DNA of 17,309 bases from Bacillota bacterium (lineage in GTDB: Bacteria; Bacillota; Sulfobacillia; Sulfobacillales; Sulfobacillaceae), in contig JAMCTO010000253.1 in NCBI GenBank assembly GCA_023381095.1, forward strand, positions 1-17,309, in the 5' to 3' direction. The notes beneath the pieces are model-generated. The model saw only the letters and a list, made by a program, of their open reading frames with translations. It did no database searches and was not told where the DNA came from. How positions within the stretch are numbered: the first letter of the stretch is position 1; each line of letters begins with the position of its first letter. This document shows positions 1 to 7,677 of this stretch, one piece after another. Made by a program: the position numbers and the translations under genes.

Positions 1-49
1 GTCGAGCACAAGCTTTTGGAATCCTGGTATGGAGAGAACGTGAATCTTA

Positions 50-121
50 TGCTCCTGAAAAGCTGAGTATAACGCTTGTCATTCGACTCCTGCTCCTGAA
101 AACTCATAGACTAGCGTTATA
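50..121. repeat. Short direct and inverted repeats at left edge
   Basis: The 12-mer TGCTCCTGAAAA occurs at 50-61 and again at 91-102. A perfect 9-bp inverted repeat, TATAACGCT (68-76) and AGCGTTATA (113-121), encloses the second copy. Read on the minus strand, the direct repeat contains an AGGAG ribosome-binding-like core (TTTTCAGGAGCA). The role is unknown: it could be an operator, a duplicated translation signal or debris. Confidence 0.4.
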
Positions 122-190
122 GGATGGTCCACTGAGGGATCTGTCGACGGTGCTGGGGGCCAACCCGGTATCGATGACAGCGATGGTCAT
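104..190 (-). CDS. Small ORF with subtilase-like start, possibly a broken gene
   Basis: A 28-residue frame starts at ATG 190 with a perfect AGGAGG (198-203) seven bases upstream. Its first residues, MTIAVIDTGLAPS, resemble the strand carrying the catalytic Asp in S8 subtilases (VIDTG). The frame stops at 104-106, far short of a peptidase. The stop overlaps an ATG (ATGA, 104-107) of a second frame that stays open to the window edge. Another frame read through the same stretch is also partly open (IHVLSIPGFQKLVLD near the edge). It could be a frameshifted or decayed subtilase, a short peptide gene, or chance. The ribosome binding site is the best argument that something here is or was translated. 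It is divergent from the arsenic operon. Confidence 0.35.
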   Translation of the reverse strand: MTIAVIDTGLAPSTVDRSLSGPSYNASL

Positions 191-387
191 AAAAACGCCT
201 CCTAAAATGCATCGATATAGGGTATATTGGCCAATCATCATGGCATTATGCAATTTGTCACAGACAATATAAGTATAGTACGATAAGTTGATAGATTGAA
301 ATGGGCCAGAACTCGAGGGAATGGACTCGGCATCTGGCGGGAAACGTGGCATTGACAGTATATAAATATGGGATCCAAAAAATGAAA

Positions 388-424
388 ATCCCCACGTTCA
401 ACACCAGTCTTTCATAAAGGGGAT
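388..424 (+). promoter_or_regulatory. Inverted repeat covering the arsB ribosome binding site
   Basis: ATCCCC (388-393) can pair with GGGGAT (419-424), which contains the only plausible Shine-Dalgarno (AAGGGG, 417-422) for the arsB GTG at 434. A -35-like TTGACA lies at 352-357, but I see no matching -10 at the right spacing, so the promoter is not assigned. The pairing is only six base pairs. Confidence 0.3.
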
Positions 425-433
425 GTCAATGAA

Positions 434-1729
434 GTGGCTCTGGTTTTGGCAGTAGGACTATTTGTGGTGGTCTTGGTATTGATTATTACTCAACCGCGAG
501 GACTCTCCATTGGGTGGACCGCACTAGGCGGTGGAATTCTGGCATTGGTCCTCGGCATCGTGTCGTGGGCGAATGTGCTCGATGTTGTTCATATTGTATG
601 GGATGCTACCTTGACGTTTGTGGCCGTCATTCTAATCTCGTTGATATTGGATGCGGTGGGATTTTTCAAATGGGCCGCACTACATATGGCACGATTTTCC
701 CGTGGCCACGGCATTCGCCTCTTTTTATTCCTGGGAATATTGGGAGCGCTGGTGGCTATGTTTTTCGCCAACGATGGCGCGGCTCTCATTTTGACACCCA
801 TTGTCTATGAGCAGACCAAGGCACTAAAGCTCAATTATAAGGCCACGCTGGCGCTTATTATGGTCAGTGGTTTTATTGCCGATACCACTTCGCTGCCGAA
901 CCCACGACATCATGGATACAACATCGTGTCGGCGGATTTCTTTCATTTAGGATTCGCGTCGTTTGCGCTGAGGATGGTGCCAGTAGACGTGGTGTCATTG
1001 GCCGCCAGTCTGGCGGTGTTGTTTGCCGTGTACCATCGAAGTTTGCCTAGATCCATCGACACCGCGGCGTTGGAAGATCCCCAGTCGGCTATTTTAGACA
1101 TCCGCGTGTTCCGAATCGCTTGGGTGATATTAGGGTTGCTGCTGGTGGGATATTTTGCTAGTCAAATACTGCATTGGCCGGTCTCGGTGTTTGCCGGAAC
1201 CGCAGCCATTGCACTGCTGTTGATTGCCCGGAGCAGTCCTGCGGTCAATGTTACTCGGGTGGTTAAAGAGGCCCCGTGGAAGATTGTAGTGTTTTCCATT
1301 GGCATGTACGTTGTCGTATTTGGTTTGCGTAATGTGGGCCTCACACATCTCTTAAGTGAGGTGCTGAGTTCCTTGGATCGGCACGGAGCATTAGCTGGAA
1401 TTATCGGGACCGGGGCGGTGGCGGCAGGCCTTTCTTGCATTATGAACAATATGCCCTCCGTCATGATTAATGCGTTGGCTATCCATGATGTCGTGGGTTC
1501 GGCAGCAATGCACACCGCTATGGCTTATGCTAACGTGGTGGGCTGCGACTTGGGGCCGAAAATTACCCCCATTGGTTCGTTAGCGACTTTGTTATGGCTG
1601 AGCGTGCTGGAACGGCGCGGAATTCGCATTTCCTGGGGCTACTATTTCCGGGTAGGTATTCTGATGACGGTACCGGTGCTCCTGGTAACCTTGGGGGCAC
1701 TCTGGGGTTGGTCTTTGGCGATTGGATAA
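434..1729 (+). CDS. arsB: ArsB-type arsenite efflux permease
   Basis: Encodes a 431-residue, highly hydrophobic protein of the ArsB family, which exports arsenite or antimonite across the cytoplasmic membrane using the proton gradient, or ATP when paired with ArsA. Family landmarks are clear: FFANDGAALILTPIVYE near residues 110-126, GFIADTTSLP at 146-155, NIVSADFF at 163-170, and a C-terminal block GCDLGPKITPIGSLATLLWL followed by ISWGYYFRVGI. Length matches the family (about 430). The start is GTG 434, because the nearby ATGs are out of frame and AAGGGG lies about 11 bases upstream. Residues 156-162 read NPRHHGY where ArsB proteins usually have a hydrophobic stretch ending SNLV, an oddity that could reflect paired frameshifts. 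The next gene follows after 30 bp, apparently in one operon. No arsR is visible. Confidence 0.93.
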   Translation: MALVLAVGLFVVVLVLIITQPRGLSIGWTALGGGILALVLGIVSWANVLDVVHIVWDATLTFVAVILISLILDAVGFFKWAALHMARFSRGHGIRLFLFLGILGALVAMFFANDGAALILTPIVYEQTKALKLNYKATLALIMVSGFIADTTSLPNPRHHGYNIVSADFFHLGFASFALRMVPVDVVSLAASLAVLFAVYHRSLPRSIDTAALEDPQSAILDIRVFRIAWVILGLLLVGYFASQILHWPVSVFAGTAAIALLLIARSSPAVNVTRVVKEAPWKIVVFSIGMYVVVFGLRNVGLTHLLSEVLSSLDRHGALAGIIGTGAVAAGLSCIMNNMPSVMINALAIHDVVGSAAMHTAMAYANVVGCDLGPKITPIGSLATLLWLSVLERRGIRISWGYYFRVGILMTVPVLLVTLGALWGWSLAIG

Positions 1730-1759
1730 AACCATAAATCATAACAACAGGAGGACTTT

Positions 1760-3118
1760 ATGGCAGACATTCTCATTATCGGGGGCAGTGACGCCGGTAT
1801 TAGTGCGGCACTGAGGGCACGGGAGATAGACAGCACCGCTAATGTCACCATGGTGGTGGCCGATGCATTTCCTAACTACAGTATTTGTGGCCTCCCCTTT
1901 TATCTCAGTGGTGAGGTAGCCGATTGGCACCAGCTAGCCCATCGTACCTTGGGAGAGATTCAAGAGACCGGGATCAACGTCGAACTTAACACCCGCGCCC
2001 TTCACATTGATCCCAAGCAGCATACCGTCTTGGTACATAAGCCCGACAAGAGTCAAAAACTTTTGCAATATGATCGCCTCATTATAGGAACTGGTGCTGA
2101 CCCTATTCGTCCGTCAATTCCGGGATTGGACAACCGTGGGGTATTTTTATTGCACAGCATGGACGACAGCTTTGCCGCAGCCGACTTTATTGCCTCTCAT
2201 AAACCGGAGCGCGCCTTGATAATTGGCGCGGGTTACATTGGACTGGAGATGGCCGATGCCCTTCGTCATCAAAAAATTGGGGTGACGGTGGTCGAACAGT
2301 TGCCCTCAGTTTTGCCCACTGTGGATCGGGAATTGGGAGATGCGCTAGGGACTTACATCGAGAGCCACGGGGTTGAAGTGAAAACCGGGGTCCGTATTCA
2401 AGAAATAGGGCGAGAGGGAGATGCGCTGCGAGTCACAGGTGACGACGGTTTTGATCGGCGGGTCGACATGGTGCTGGTGGTGGTTGGGGTGAAACCAGTC
2501 ACCGAATTGGCCAAAGCGGCTGGAATAGCAACAGGATTGAGGGGTGCCATCATCGTGAATCGGTCCATGGCCACCAATGTTAACGACATTTATGCGGCTG
2601 GAGACTGTGTCGTCACCTACCACCGCCTGTTAAACGCCGACACCTATATGCCGCTAGGAACCACCGCCCATAAGCAAGGGCGGGTTGCAGGTGAAAGTGC
2701 GGCAGGGGGCCAGGCTCGCTATGGCGGATCATTAGGTACCCAGGTGGTCAAAGTCTTTGATTGGGCAGTAGCACGCACAGGTCTTCGGGATCACGAGGCC
2801 AGATCTGCTGGGTATCATCCAGTAACCGTTGAGTTCTCGACTTGGGACCATAAAGCATATTACCCTGGTGCCCATCGGCTAACGTTTCGCATTACCGGCG
2901 ATGAGATCACAGGGCAACTGTTGGGAGCGCAACTGATGGGGCATTGGCAGGGCGCTGTTGCCAAGCGGGTCGACATTTTTGCTATGGCGCTTTACCATCA
3001 GATGTCGGTGGCCGATATCCTAGAGGCCGACCTTAGCTATACTCCGCCATTAGGGAGTCCTTGGGATGCAGTGCAAATGGCCGCCGAACACTGGCAAAAA
3101 CACCGACAGGACACGTGA
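1760..3118 (+). CDS. FAD/NAD(P)-dependent disulfide reductase-like oxidoreductase
   Basis: A 452-residue flavoprotein of the pyridine nucleotide-disulfide oxidoreductase superfamily, closest in layout to CoA-disulfide reductase and NADH oxidase. The N-terminal FAD motif is IIGGSDAG (6-13). A single redox Cys sits at residue 43 in YSICGLPFY, the position of the catalytic Cys in CoA-disulfide reductases. The NAD(P) motif IIGAGYIGLE is at 154-163, and the second FAD motif IYAAGDC at 277-283. There is no C-terminal rhodanese domain. Start ATG 1760 has AGGAGG at 1749-1754. It follows arsB by 30 bp, so it is probably co-transcribed. Thiol or redox support for arsenic detoxification is an inference from position only. 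The exact electron acceptor cannot be read from the sequence. Confidence 0.85.
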   Translation: MADILIIGGSDAGISAALRAREIDSTANVTMVVADAFPNYSICGLPFYLSGEVADWHQLAHRTLGEIQETGINVELNTRALHIDPKQHTVLVHKPDKSQKLLQYDRLIIGTGADPIRPSIPGLDNRGVFLLHSMDDSFAAADFIASHKPERALIIGAGYIGLEMADALRHQKIGVTVVEQLPSVLPTVDRELGDALGTYIESHGVEVKTGVRIQEIGREGDALRVTGDDGFDRRVDMVLVVVGVKPVTELAKAAGIATGLRGAIIVNRSMATNVNDIYAAGDCVVTYHRLLNADTYMPLGTTAHKQGRVAGESAAGGQARYGGSLGTQVVKVFDWAVARTGLRDHEARSAGYHPVTVEFSTWDHKAYYPGAHRLTFRITGDEITGQLLGAQLMGHWQGAVAKRVDIFAMALYHQMSVADILEADLSYTPPLGSPWDAVQMAAEHWQKHRQDT

Positions 3119-3353
3119 GTGCTACTGCGCACTCGAGAGCGACAGACAAATGCCTTTCGGAGCCAATTATAAGAGGGCGTGACGCATGGACATAGCCATC
3201 TCTTTTCTCGCACGACACTTTCCAAAACGGATTGACCCCATAAATACCAATCGACAAGACTGTTTCCTCGTTTTTAAACCTATCCATGCGTGTCAAACAT
3301 ATGTCATGATAGAATTGGGGAAGTAATATTTATTGAATAGGAGAGACTCAGCA

Positions 3354-4007
3354 ATGCCATCCATAACACGAGGGGATTGTAGAAAGTGCCACCGGTCATT
3401 CGCCAAATCTCAAATGACCCGACATCTCAAGAGTTGTTTAGGTTCTTCAAACCAAGGTGACAGTATGTTGATTTTGGTGGAGTTACCGCGGTCGCCTTTT
3501 TGGGTTTATTTGACGGTACCCAATACCGTTAAACTTATGTCCATAGACGCCGTGCTACGGGATTTATGGTTAGATTGTTGTGGCCATATGAGCGAATTTT
3601 CTAGTCACGATGATCTATATGTGGATGAGCCTGATGAGCCTTTATTTGGTCGTAAACGCGAACGCAGCATGAATGTATCTTTAAAACGGGCGATCGGCCA
3701 TGGATCTCTGGTCTATCAATACGACTTTGGATCGACCACCACATTAGTCCTTCGAGTAATGGGGGAAAAGGTGATAGGACTGGAACCGGGTATCAAGGTT
3801 GTGGCAAGAAACGATGCTCCCGATATTCGTTGTACGGAGTGTGGCGGTGTTGCAACGGAATTGCTGTTTGATGACTGGGCGCCGATCGCATACTGTGACG
3901 AGTGTCTTGGTAGTGTAGAGGAGGATGGTGAGGCCTATACACTGCCAGTGGTGAATTCTCCGCGTATGGGGGTTTGTGCTTATAGTGGTCCGTCGATCGA
4001 GCCCTGA
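3354..4007 (+). CDS. pRiA4b ORF-3-like protein with zinc-binding ends
   Basis: A 217-residue protein. The start is ATG 3354, preceded by AGGAGAG (3339-3345) at eight bases; a longer frame from TTG 3333 would place that site inside the gene. The core (WVYLTVP, LRDLWLDCCGHMSEF, YQYDFGSTTTLVLRVMGE) has the hallmarks of the plasmid pRiA4b ORF-3 family. These proteins often occur near mobile elements and have no settled biochemical role. The N-terminus carries a C-x2-C-x11-H-x3-C motif (Cys9, Cys12, His24, Cys28). The C-terminus carries a C-x2-C-x17-C-x2-C ribbon (Cys160, 163, 181, 184). Both look like zinc sites, suggesting nucleic-acid or protein binding. It stands alone, between the arsenic operon and a converging gene. 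Confidence 0.8.
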   Translation: MPSITRGDCRKCHRSFAKSQMTRHLKSCLGSSNQGDSMLILVELPRSPFWVYLTVPNTVKLMSIDAVLRDLWLDCCGHMSEFSSHDDLYVDEPDEPLFGRKRERSMNVSLKRAIGHGSLVYQYDFGSTTTLVLRVMGEKVIGLEPGIKVVARNDAPDIRCTECGGVATELLFDDWAPIAYCDECLGSVEEDGEAYTLPVVNSPRMGVCAYSGPSIEP

Positions 4008-4021
4008 GGAGGACCGTCATA

Positions 4022-4052
4022 GACGCAACTTCCATCCAACGGAAGTTGCGTC
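4022..4052 (+). terminator. Hairpin after the pRiA4b-like gene
   Basis: A perfect 12-bp inverted repeat (GACGCAACTTCC at 4022-4033, its complement at 4041-4052) with a 7-base loop starts 15 bases after the stop codon. Only a weak GTTAT follows rather than a T tract, so it could be an imperfect terminator or an mRNA-stabilising hairpin. Confidence 0.55.
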
Positions 4053-4457
4053 GTTATAAGCCCGTTTGTGATTTTCGTTGGCTGCCACGCATTTTTGGAA
4101 GGGTTGGTCCTCTCCTCTATGTTGCAAGGGTCAGTGCTTCGGTTGGACCGAGTATACTTCTCATTGCAAACCGTCGCCTAGAAAAGGCCGAGAGAATTTC
4201 CTTTGGGAATCGGCGCCTCAACCCCTTTGTTTAAGGTCAACCGGGAGACACGTTCGGTACGAATAATGGGGATTCGAGCACGTGAACAAATGCCTACGCG
4301 TCGATGCTCCGCTGGGATATCTTGGTTCGATCGTCCAGATACTTTCGCGAAACGTGAGGCCCTGCACCCACTGCATGATTTTTCCATCTAGCTGTCTTGC
4401 CAGTAACTTTATCCGCATACCCGTTTTTTCCGCCGAGCTATCATATCCGGATGTCAT
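4053..4457. other. About 400 bp without a recognisable gene
   Basis: This stretch lies between two converging genes. Several 60-100 codon frames are open on both strands, but none has a good ribosome binding site or a sequence I recognise. There is no clear T-rich terminator for the minus-strand MutS-like gene ending at 4458. It may be decayed coding sequence. I see no terminal inverted repeats that would mark an insertion sequence. Confidence 0.4.
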
Positions 4458-5954
4458 CTATACCGCACCGAAGATTCGATGGTATAGGTCTTCTCCGAAA
4501 CTGGTTTGCAAAGGTTTACCTTCCTCGAGCTTAAATGTACGTTCTCCGTCAGAGAGCCTTTGCGGTTGCAAGAATAGAAAGTTTTCGCGTTGTTGCTGAT
4601 AAAGACCGGCTGCCAATTCGTATAAATGCGTTACAAAAAACACTTGCACATGTTTTTCCACTAAAGCACTCACAATTTGCCGCGCAATCTCAGAACCTTC
4701 CCGTTCATTGGTGGCTGCAAATGACTCATTAAACAGTACGAGCGAGTTGGCTTTTAGCTGGTCGACAATCTCACTCATTCGATGGAGTTCTTCGTCGAGT
4801 TTGCCACTGTTCATGGTTACATCTTCTTCACGTTTGAAATGAGTAAAAAGCCCATTGCAAATATTAGCCTGAAAGGACTCTGCGGGGACAAACATTCCAC
4901 ATTGCATCATAAGTTGCGCAAGGCCAATACTCCGCAAAAAAGTAGACTTGCCACCTTGATTGCGCGGCGTAATGATGACCATGTCTTTACCGTCAGCCTT
5001 AACCGTATTGCCCACCACGCGAGGTACCTGGCGCAATGAGAGGCACACATCATAAAGCCCTTCAACACTCAGCAGGCGTTCTGTGGTTGCTGCTGGGACC
5101 GGAAAGCACAAAGGTTCTTCTTTTTGCGCTAGGACCTTATGAAGAGTTAAACATCCCATGTAAAACGCTAGTTCGGTTTTCAAAAGGGTAAAGAAGTTGA
5201 GAACATGGTCGGTCGATTGCGCAAGCACATTGGCGACTTGGTAAATGCCCCGATCGCGCAATTCTGCCAAAGCACGAGCCCCCGTGTCGTCCCGGTCTGC
5301 TATGGTATAGGTATAAAAACGGGGTGTTTTGGTCATTATTCGGGCAATCCAGGGCGACTTTTTGGTCTGAGATGTCCGATGCAGCCGAAAACGGGTTGCT
5401 TTATTGCCCGGTCCTAGGGCAGCACTGATCCAAACACCCTTGCGAAATTTCAGTTCGCGGAGATGGCTTTTGACTTGATCGAGGTACTCTTCCCCCAATT
5501 CATTGATTAGCATCGTGAAAAATCTAGAAAATCCGCTGGAGACAAACTGGTGGGCGTGTGTTTGCGCAATGTGTTTCAACTGTTCTAGGGTTTCAACAAA
5601 CATCTGCATCACGTCGACGGATCTCTGCAGAATCGCGCTGGGATAAGAACTAAATAGGCCGAGGTAATTCTTTTTCTCGCGTTCAATTGCAGTTGCTGCG
5701 ATGGCGTAAATATCTCGCACGACAGATTCCTGGTTGACGCAATCATTGAGAATGTCTTGGCGATATAGGATCACATCAAGATCGACAAGTGGCGACAGTG
5801 TTACCTGTCGCGAGATTGTCCAAACAAATTGATCTCCGGCCGCCATGGCGTTCCATAAGGCGGACAACTCCAGATCTTGGATCAGGGCCGATTCATTGGG
5901 CGAGATGTCTTGGACAGTAAAGTCTTTGGTGGGATACATGAGAAATACATTCAT
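4458..5954 (-). CDS. MutS-like ATPase, second subunit of a tandem pair
   Basis: A 498-residue protein ending in a MutS domain V-type ABC ATPase. It lacks the mismatch-binding domain I of true MutS (about 850 residues). The P-loop region is ITPRNQGGKSTF (K336), with Pro-Arg replacing the usual Gly-Pro before Asn. FTHFKREED (370-378) and GKLDEELHRM (384-393) match the loops after the P-loop in MutS. Walker B is SLVLFNES, with Asn409-Glu410 replacing Asp-Glu. The H-loop His is present (VTHLYEL, His443). Start ATG 5954 overlaps the upstream stop as ATGA, with AAGGAG just before it inside the previous gene. The overlap implies coupled translation and probably a heteromeric complex. Expression should follow the fluoride riboswitch upstream of the pair. 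The substrate is unknown. Confidence 0.85.
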   Translation of the reverse strand: MNVFLMYPTKDFTVQDISPNESALIQDLELSALWNAMAAGDQFVWTISRQVTLSPLVDLDVILYRQDILNDCVNQESVVRDIYAIAATAIEREKKNYLGLFSSYPSAILQRSVDVMQMFVETLEQLKHIAQTHAHQFVSSGFSRFFTMLINELGEEYLDQVKSHLRELKFRKGVWISAALGPGNKATRFRLHRTSQTKKSPWIARIMTKTPRFYTYTIADRDDTGARALAELRDRGIYQVANVLAQSTDHVLNFFTLLKTELAFYMGCLTLHKVLAQKEEPLCFPVPAATTERLLSVEGLYDVCLSLRQVPRVVGNTVKADGKDMVIITPRNQGGKSTFLRSIGLAQLMMQCGMFVPAESFQANICNGLFTHFKREEDVTMNSGKLDEELHRMSEIVDQLKANSLVLFNESFAATNEREGSEIARQIVSALVEKHVQVFFVTHLYELAAGLYQQQRENFLFLQPQRLSDGERTFKLEEGKPLQTSFGEDLYHRIFGAV

Positions 5955-7480
5955 AATATCCGCTCCTTTAACCAGTGATAGGTCATGCGGTATTTTTCGG
6001 CGATAGACAACGCGAAAGACAATCCATCTGGAGGTCGCCGCAAGATTTTATACGTGCGTACTGCGGGATTGTCGGGAACCACTGAACTGACCAAGCTGAC
6101 GGTCTTTTCATTAAACGATGCAAGTTCATCGATGAATGTGACCCATACCGCCAGTAGATCGCTTCCGCAGAGGCTTGCCATGACCTTGTTGCTGAGAAAC
6201 AGTGCGTCCTGCCATGTCGTGGAGGTGAAGATTTCGTTGAGGATGACCACACTATGAGGCGTGGATTCTTGAAGAATCTCATGCATTCTGATCAGGTCAT
6301 CCTGGAGTTTGCCGTTGCGATTGTTAAGAGTTTCCTCTTTTTCGAAATGTGTGAATAGGCGATCGAATAGAAACAGGCGAGCTCCAGTGCCTGGTACCGG
6401 ACAACCAAGGCTGGCCAGGTAGTGCAGTTGTCCAAACATGCGGGCGAAAGTGGTTTTCCCTCCTTGGTTCGGTCCGCTTACTACGAAAATACGCTCGGGA
6501 TCCTTAAGGTAAAAATCATTACGCACTATGGTTGCGTGATCTGCAATGCGTTGATAGGCAAGAGCGGCATCAAAAGCATCATTCGCAAAAATTTCTTTGT
6601 TGGTGGATACCTCGGGATAACAAAATGGCAATCCGGCCTGTTTAAAGAATTCTCTATAATCCAGAACCGCTATGTAAAATTGAATTTCTCGGTCAAATAT
6701 GGCAATCGTTTTGTCTAGATAATCGACGCGCGTTATGAAAAAGGAATCCAAATAGGCGAAGACCTCGGGGTATAATTTTGCTACAAAATCGAGTATTCCA
6801 GCTTCTACATGATTCATGTTCGGCCCGTCGGTAAATTTGATCCGATACTGCTTTACGGGCCCCTGTTTAAATTTGGCGAAAATTTCTGCGACCTCGGAAC
6901 TATAGTCAATATCGTCCCAATAGGGATGCACATCAATCTGTTGTCCGTGGATATGCAGTCGATATTGCACTGTGCCTAACGCGTCCTTTATCTCCCGGGC
7001 CTCGGTTTCTAAGGCGAGAAATCTATCGGAATGGATATATTCGACAAGATAGTTAGTGAAAGAGACAAGGCCTGGGGAAACGTATTCGACTTCTGCCAGT
7101 GAGTTCATTAAATCTAAGACGGCATGGCAATAAAGCTCTACCGCATCGACAAACCAAACTGCCTTTTGGTAGTGATAGGTTAGTTTCTGGGATTGCACCA
7201 GGTATTCACGCATGGTGCGCATGGTATGGGCAAAAGACAGAATTGCTTCTAGCAAAAGGGGATTCTCGAGGTCGCGCATGACGTCTTGGCGATACCGTAT
7301 GGTATCCCTATTGGTCAATGGAGCATAGAAAAAGGGGGATAATTCGTATTCAGCCCTGCCTGCTGTCATGGCGGCAATAATTTGATCCAAGTTTAAGTCC
7401 CGAAAATACTGAGGTGCATTGGGAACTTCGCTGGATGGGCGGTCTTGAGTCCGAGGGTAGAGAATGCTCGAGAATTTCAT
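5951..7480 (-). CDS. MutS-like ATPase, first subunit of a tandem pair
   Basis: A 509-residue paralogue of its downstream neighbour, again with an N-terminal helical (lever/lock-like) region of about 320 residues and a C-terminal MutS-type ATPase. The Walker A is orthodox, SGPNQGGKTTF (G336 to T344). FTHFEKEET (376-384) and GKLQDDLIRM (390-399) follow. Walker B is VVILNEIF, with Asn415-Glu416 instead of Asp-Glu. The H-loop His found in the partner is replaced by Phe449 (VTFIDEL). The N-terminal mismatch-recognition domain and any Smr nuclease domain are absent. Start ATG 7480 has AGAGGA eight bases upstream. It is the first gene after a fluoride riboswitch. A role in mismatch repair should not be assumed; the family name reflects only the ATPase. 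Confidence 0.86.
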   Translation of the reverse strand: MKFSSILYPRTQDRPSSEVPNAPQYFRDLNLDQIIAAMTAGRAEYELSPFFYAPLTNRDTIRYRQDVMRDLENPLLLEAILSFAHTMRTMREYLVQSQKLTYHYQKAVWFVDAVELYCHAVLDLMNSLAEVEYVSPGLVSFTNYLVEYIHSDRFLALETEAREIKDALGTVQYRLHIHGQQIDVHPYWDDIDYSSEVAEIFAKFKQGPVKQYRIKFTDGPNMNHVEAGILDFVAKLYPEVFAYLDSFFITRVDYLDKTIAIFDREIQFYIAVLDYREFFKQAGLPFCYPEVSTNKEIFANDAFDAALAYQRIADHATIVRNDFYLKDPERIFVVSGPNQGGKTTFARMFGQLHYLASLGCPVPGTGARLFLFDRLFTHFEKEETLNNRNGKLQDDLIRMHEILQESTPHSVVILNEIFTSTTWQDALFLSNKVMASLCGSDLLAVWVTFIDELASFNEKTVSLVSSVVPDNPAVRTYKILRRPPDGLSFALSIAEKYRMTYHWLKERIL

Positions 7481-7565
7481 AGCATCAATCCTCTAGTGGT
7501 CACTATCGGATTCTGTAGTGGGTACAGAGACAAAACAAAATACAAAACATCGCAACTCTGGCGCA

Positions 7566-7596
7566 AAACAAAACACCCCCGCAGAATGTAGGTGTT
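7566..7596 (-). terminator. Riboswitch-controlled intrinsic terminator
   Basis: On the minus strand AACACC (7591-7596) pairs with GGTGTT (7572-7577), followed by TTGTTTTG. No minus-strand gene ends here, so this is a leader terminator. It reuses the aptamer's 3' pseudoknot strand and should form when fluoride is absent. Confidence 0.8.
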
Positions 7597-7650
7597 ATTA
7601 GCTTCGGCCATGCCGGCATTTTTGACAACGTTCTGGTCAACACCATGACC
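7588..7650 (-). promoter_or_regulatory. Fluoride (crcB-type) riboswitch aptamer upstream of MutS-like pair
   Basis: Read on the minus strand from 7650, the stem GGTC/GACC closes the loop ATGGTGTT. An AACG segment, a helical insert, and GCTAATAACACCTAC at the 3' end follow. The loop GGTGTT can pair with the 3' AACACC, the pseudoknot that defines the fluoride aptamer. Those same AACACC bases also form the terminator stem directly downstream, so the two structures exclude each other, as expected for a fluoride-on switch. The copy at 12840-12900 has the same loop but a different, still paired, stem (GGCC/GGCC), which is compensatory change. The assignment is by recognition of the crcB consensus; no covariance model was run. 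Confidence 0.87.
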
Positions 7651-7671
7651 AACCATAGGGTACTTAATTCT

Positions 7672-7677
7672 ATTATA
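7672..7677 (-). promoter_or_regulatory. -10 element of the MutS-like operon promoter
   Basis: A consensus TATAAT on the minus strand sits about 20 bases before the riboswitch stem, which places transcription start just ahead of the aptamer. The -35 is poor (TTCGTC at 18-bp spacing is the best candidate). Confidence 0.6.

Noticed and set aside
226..235. Palindrome ATTGGCCAAT as an ArsR operator
   Set aside because: It does not resemble the usual ATCAA-N6-TTGAT type site and lies about 200 bases from arsB.
4265..4300. tRNA-like T-loop (CTCGAATCC) on the minus strand
   Set aside because: The flanking bases do not form a five-pair T stem, and no acceptor or anticodon arms can be drawn.
4218..4457. 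79-codon minus-strand frame after the MutS-like pair
   Set aside because: No ribosome binding site, no recognisable motif, and competing frames of similar length exist on both strands.
4458..7480. Canonical MutS or MutS2 mismatch-repair genes
   Set aside because: Both proteins are about 500 residues, without domain I or an Smr domain and with altered Walker B residues, so only the ATPase relation is supported.
7566..7596. Ordinary terminator of an upstream minus-strand gene
   Set aside because: No minus-strand gene ends nearby. The hairpin lies downstream of a -10 element and an aptamer-like fold and shares a strand with it, so a leader terminator fits better.
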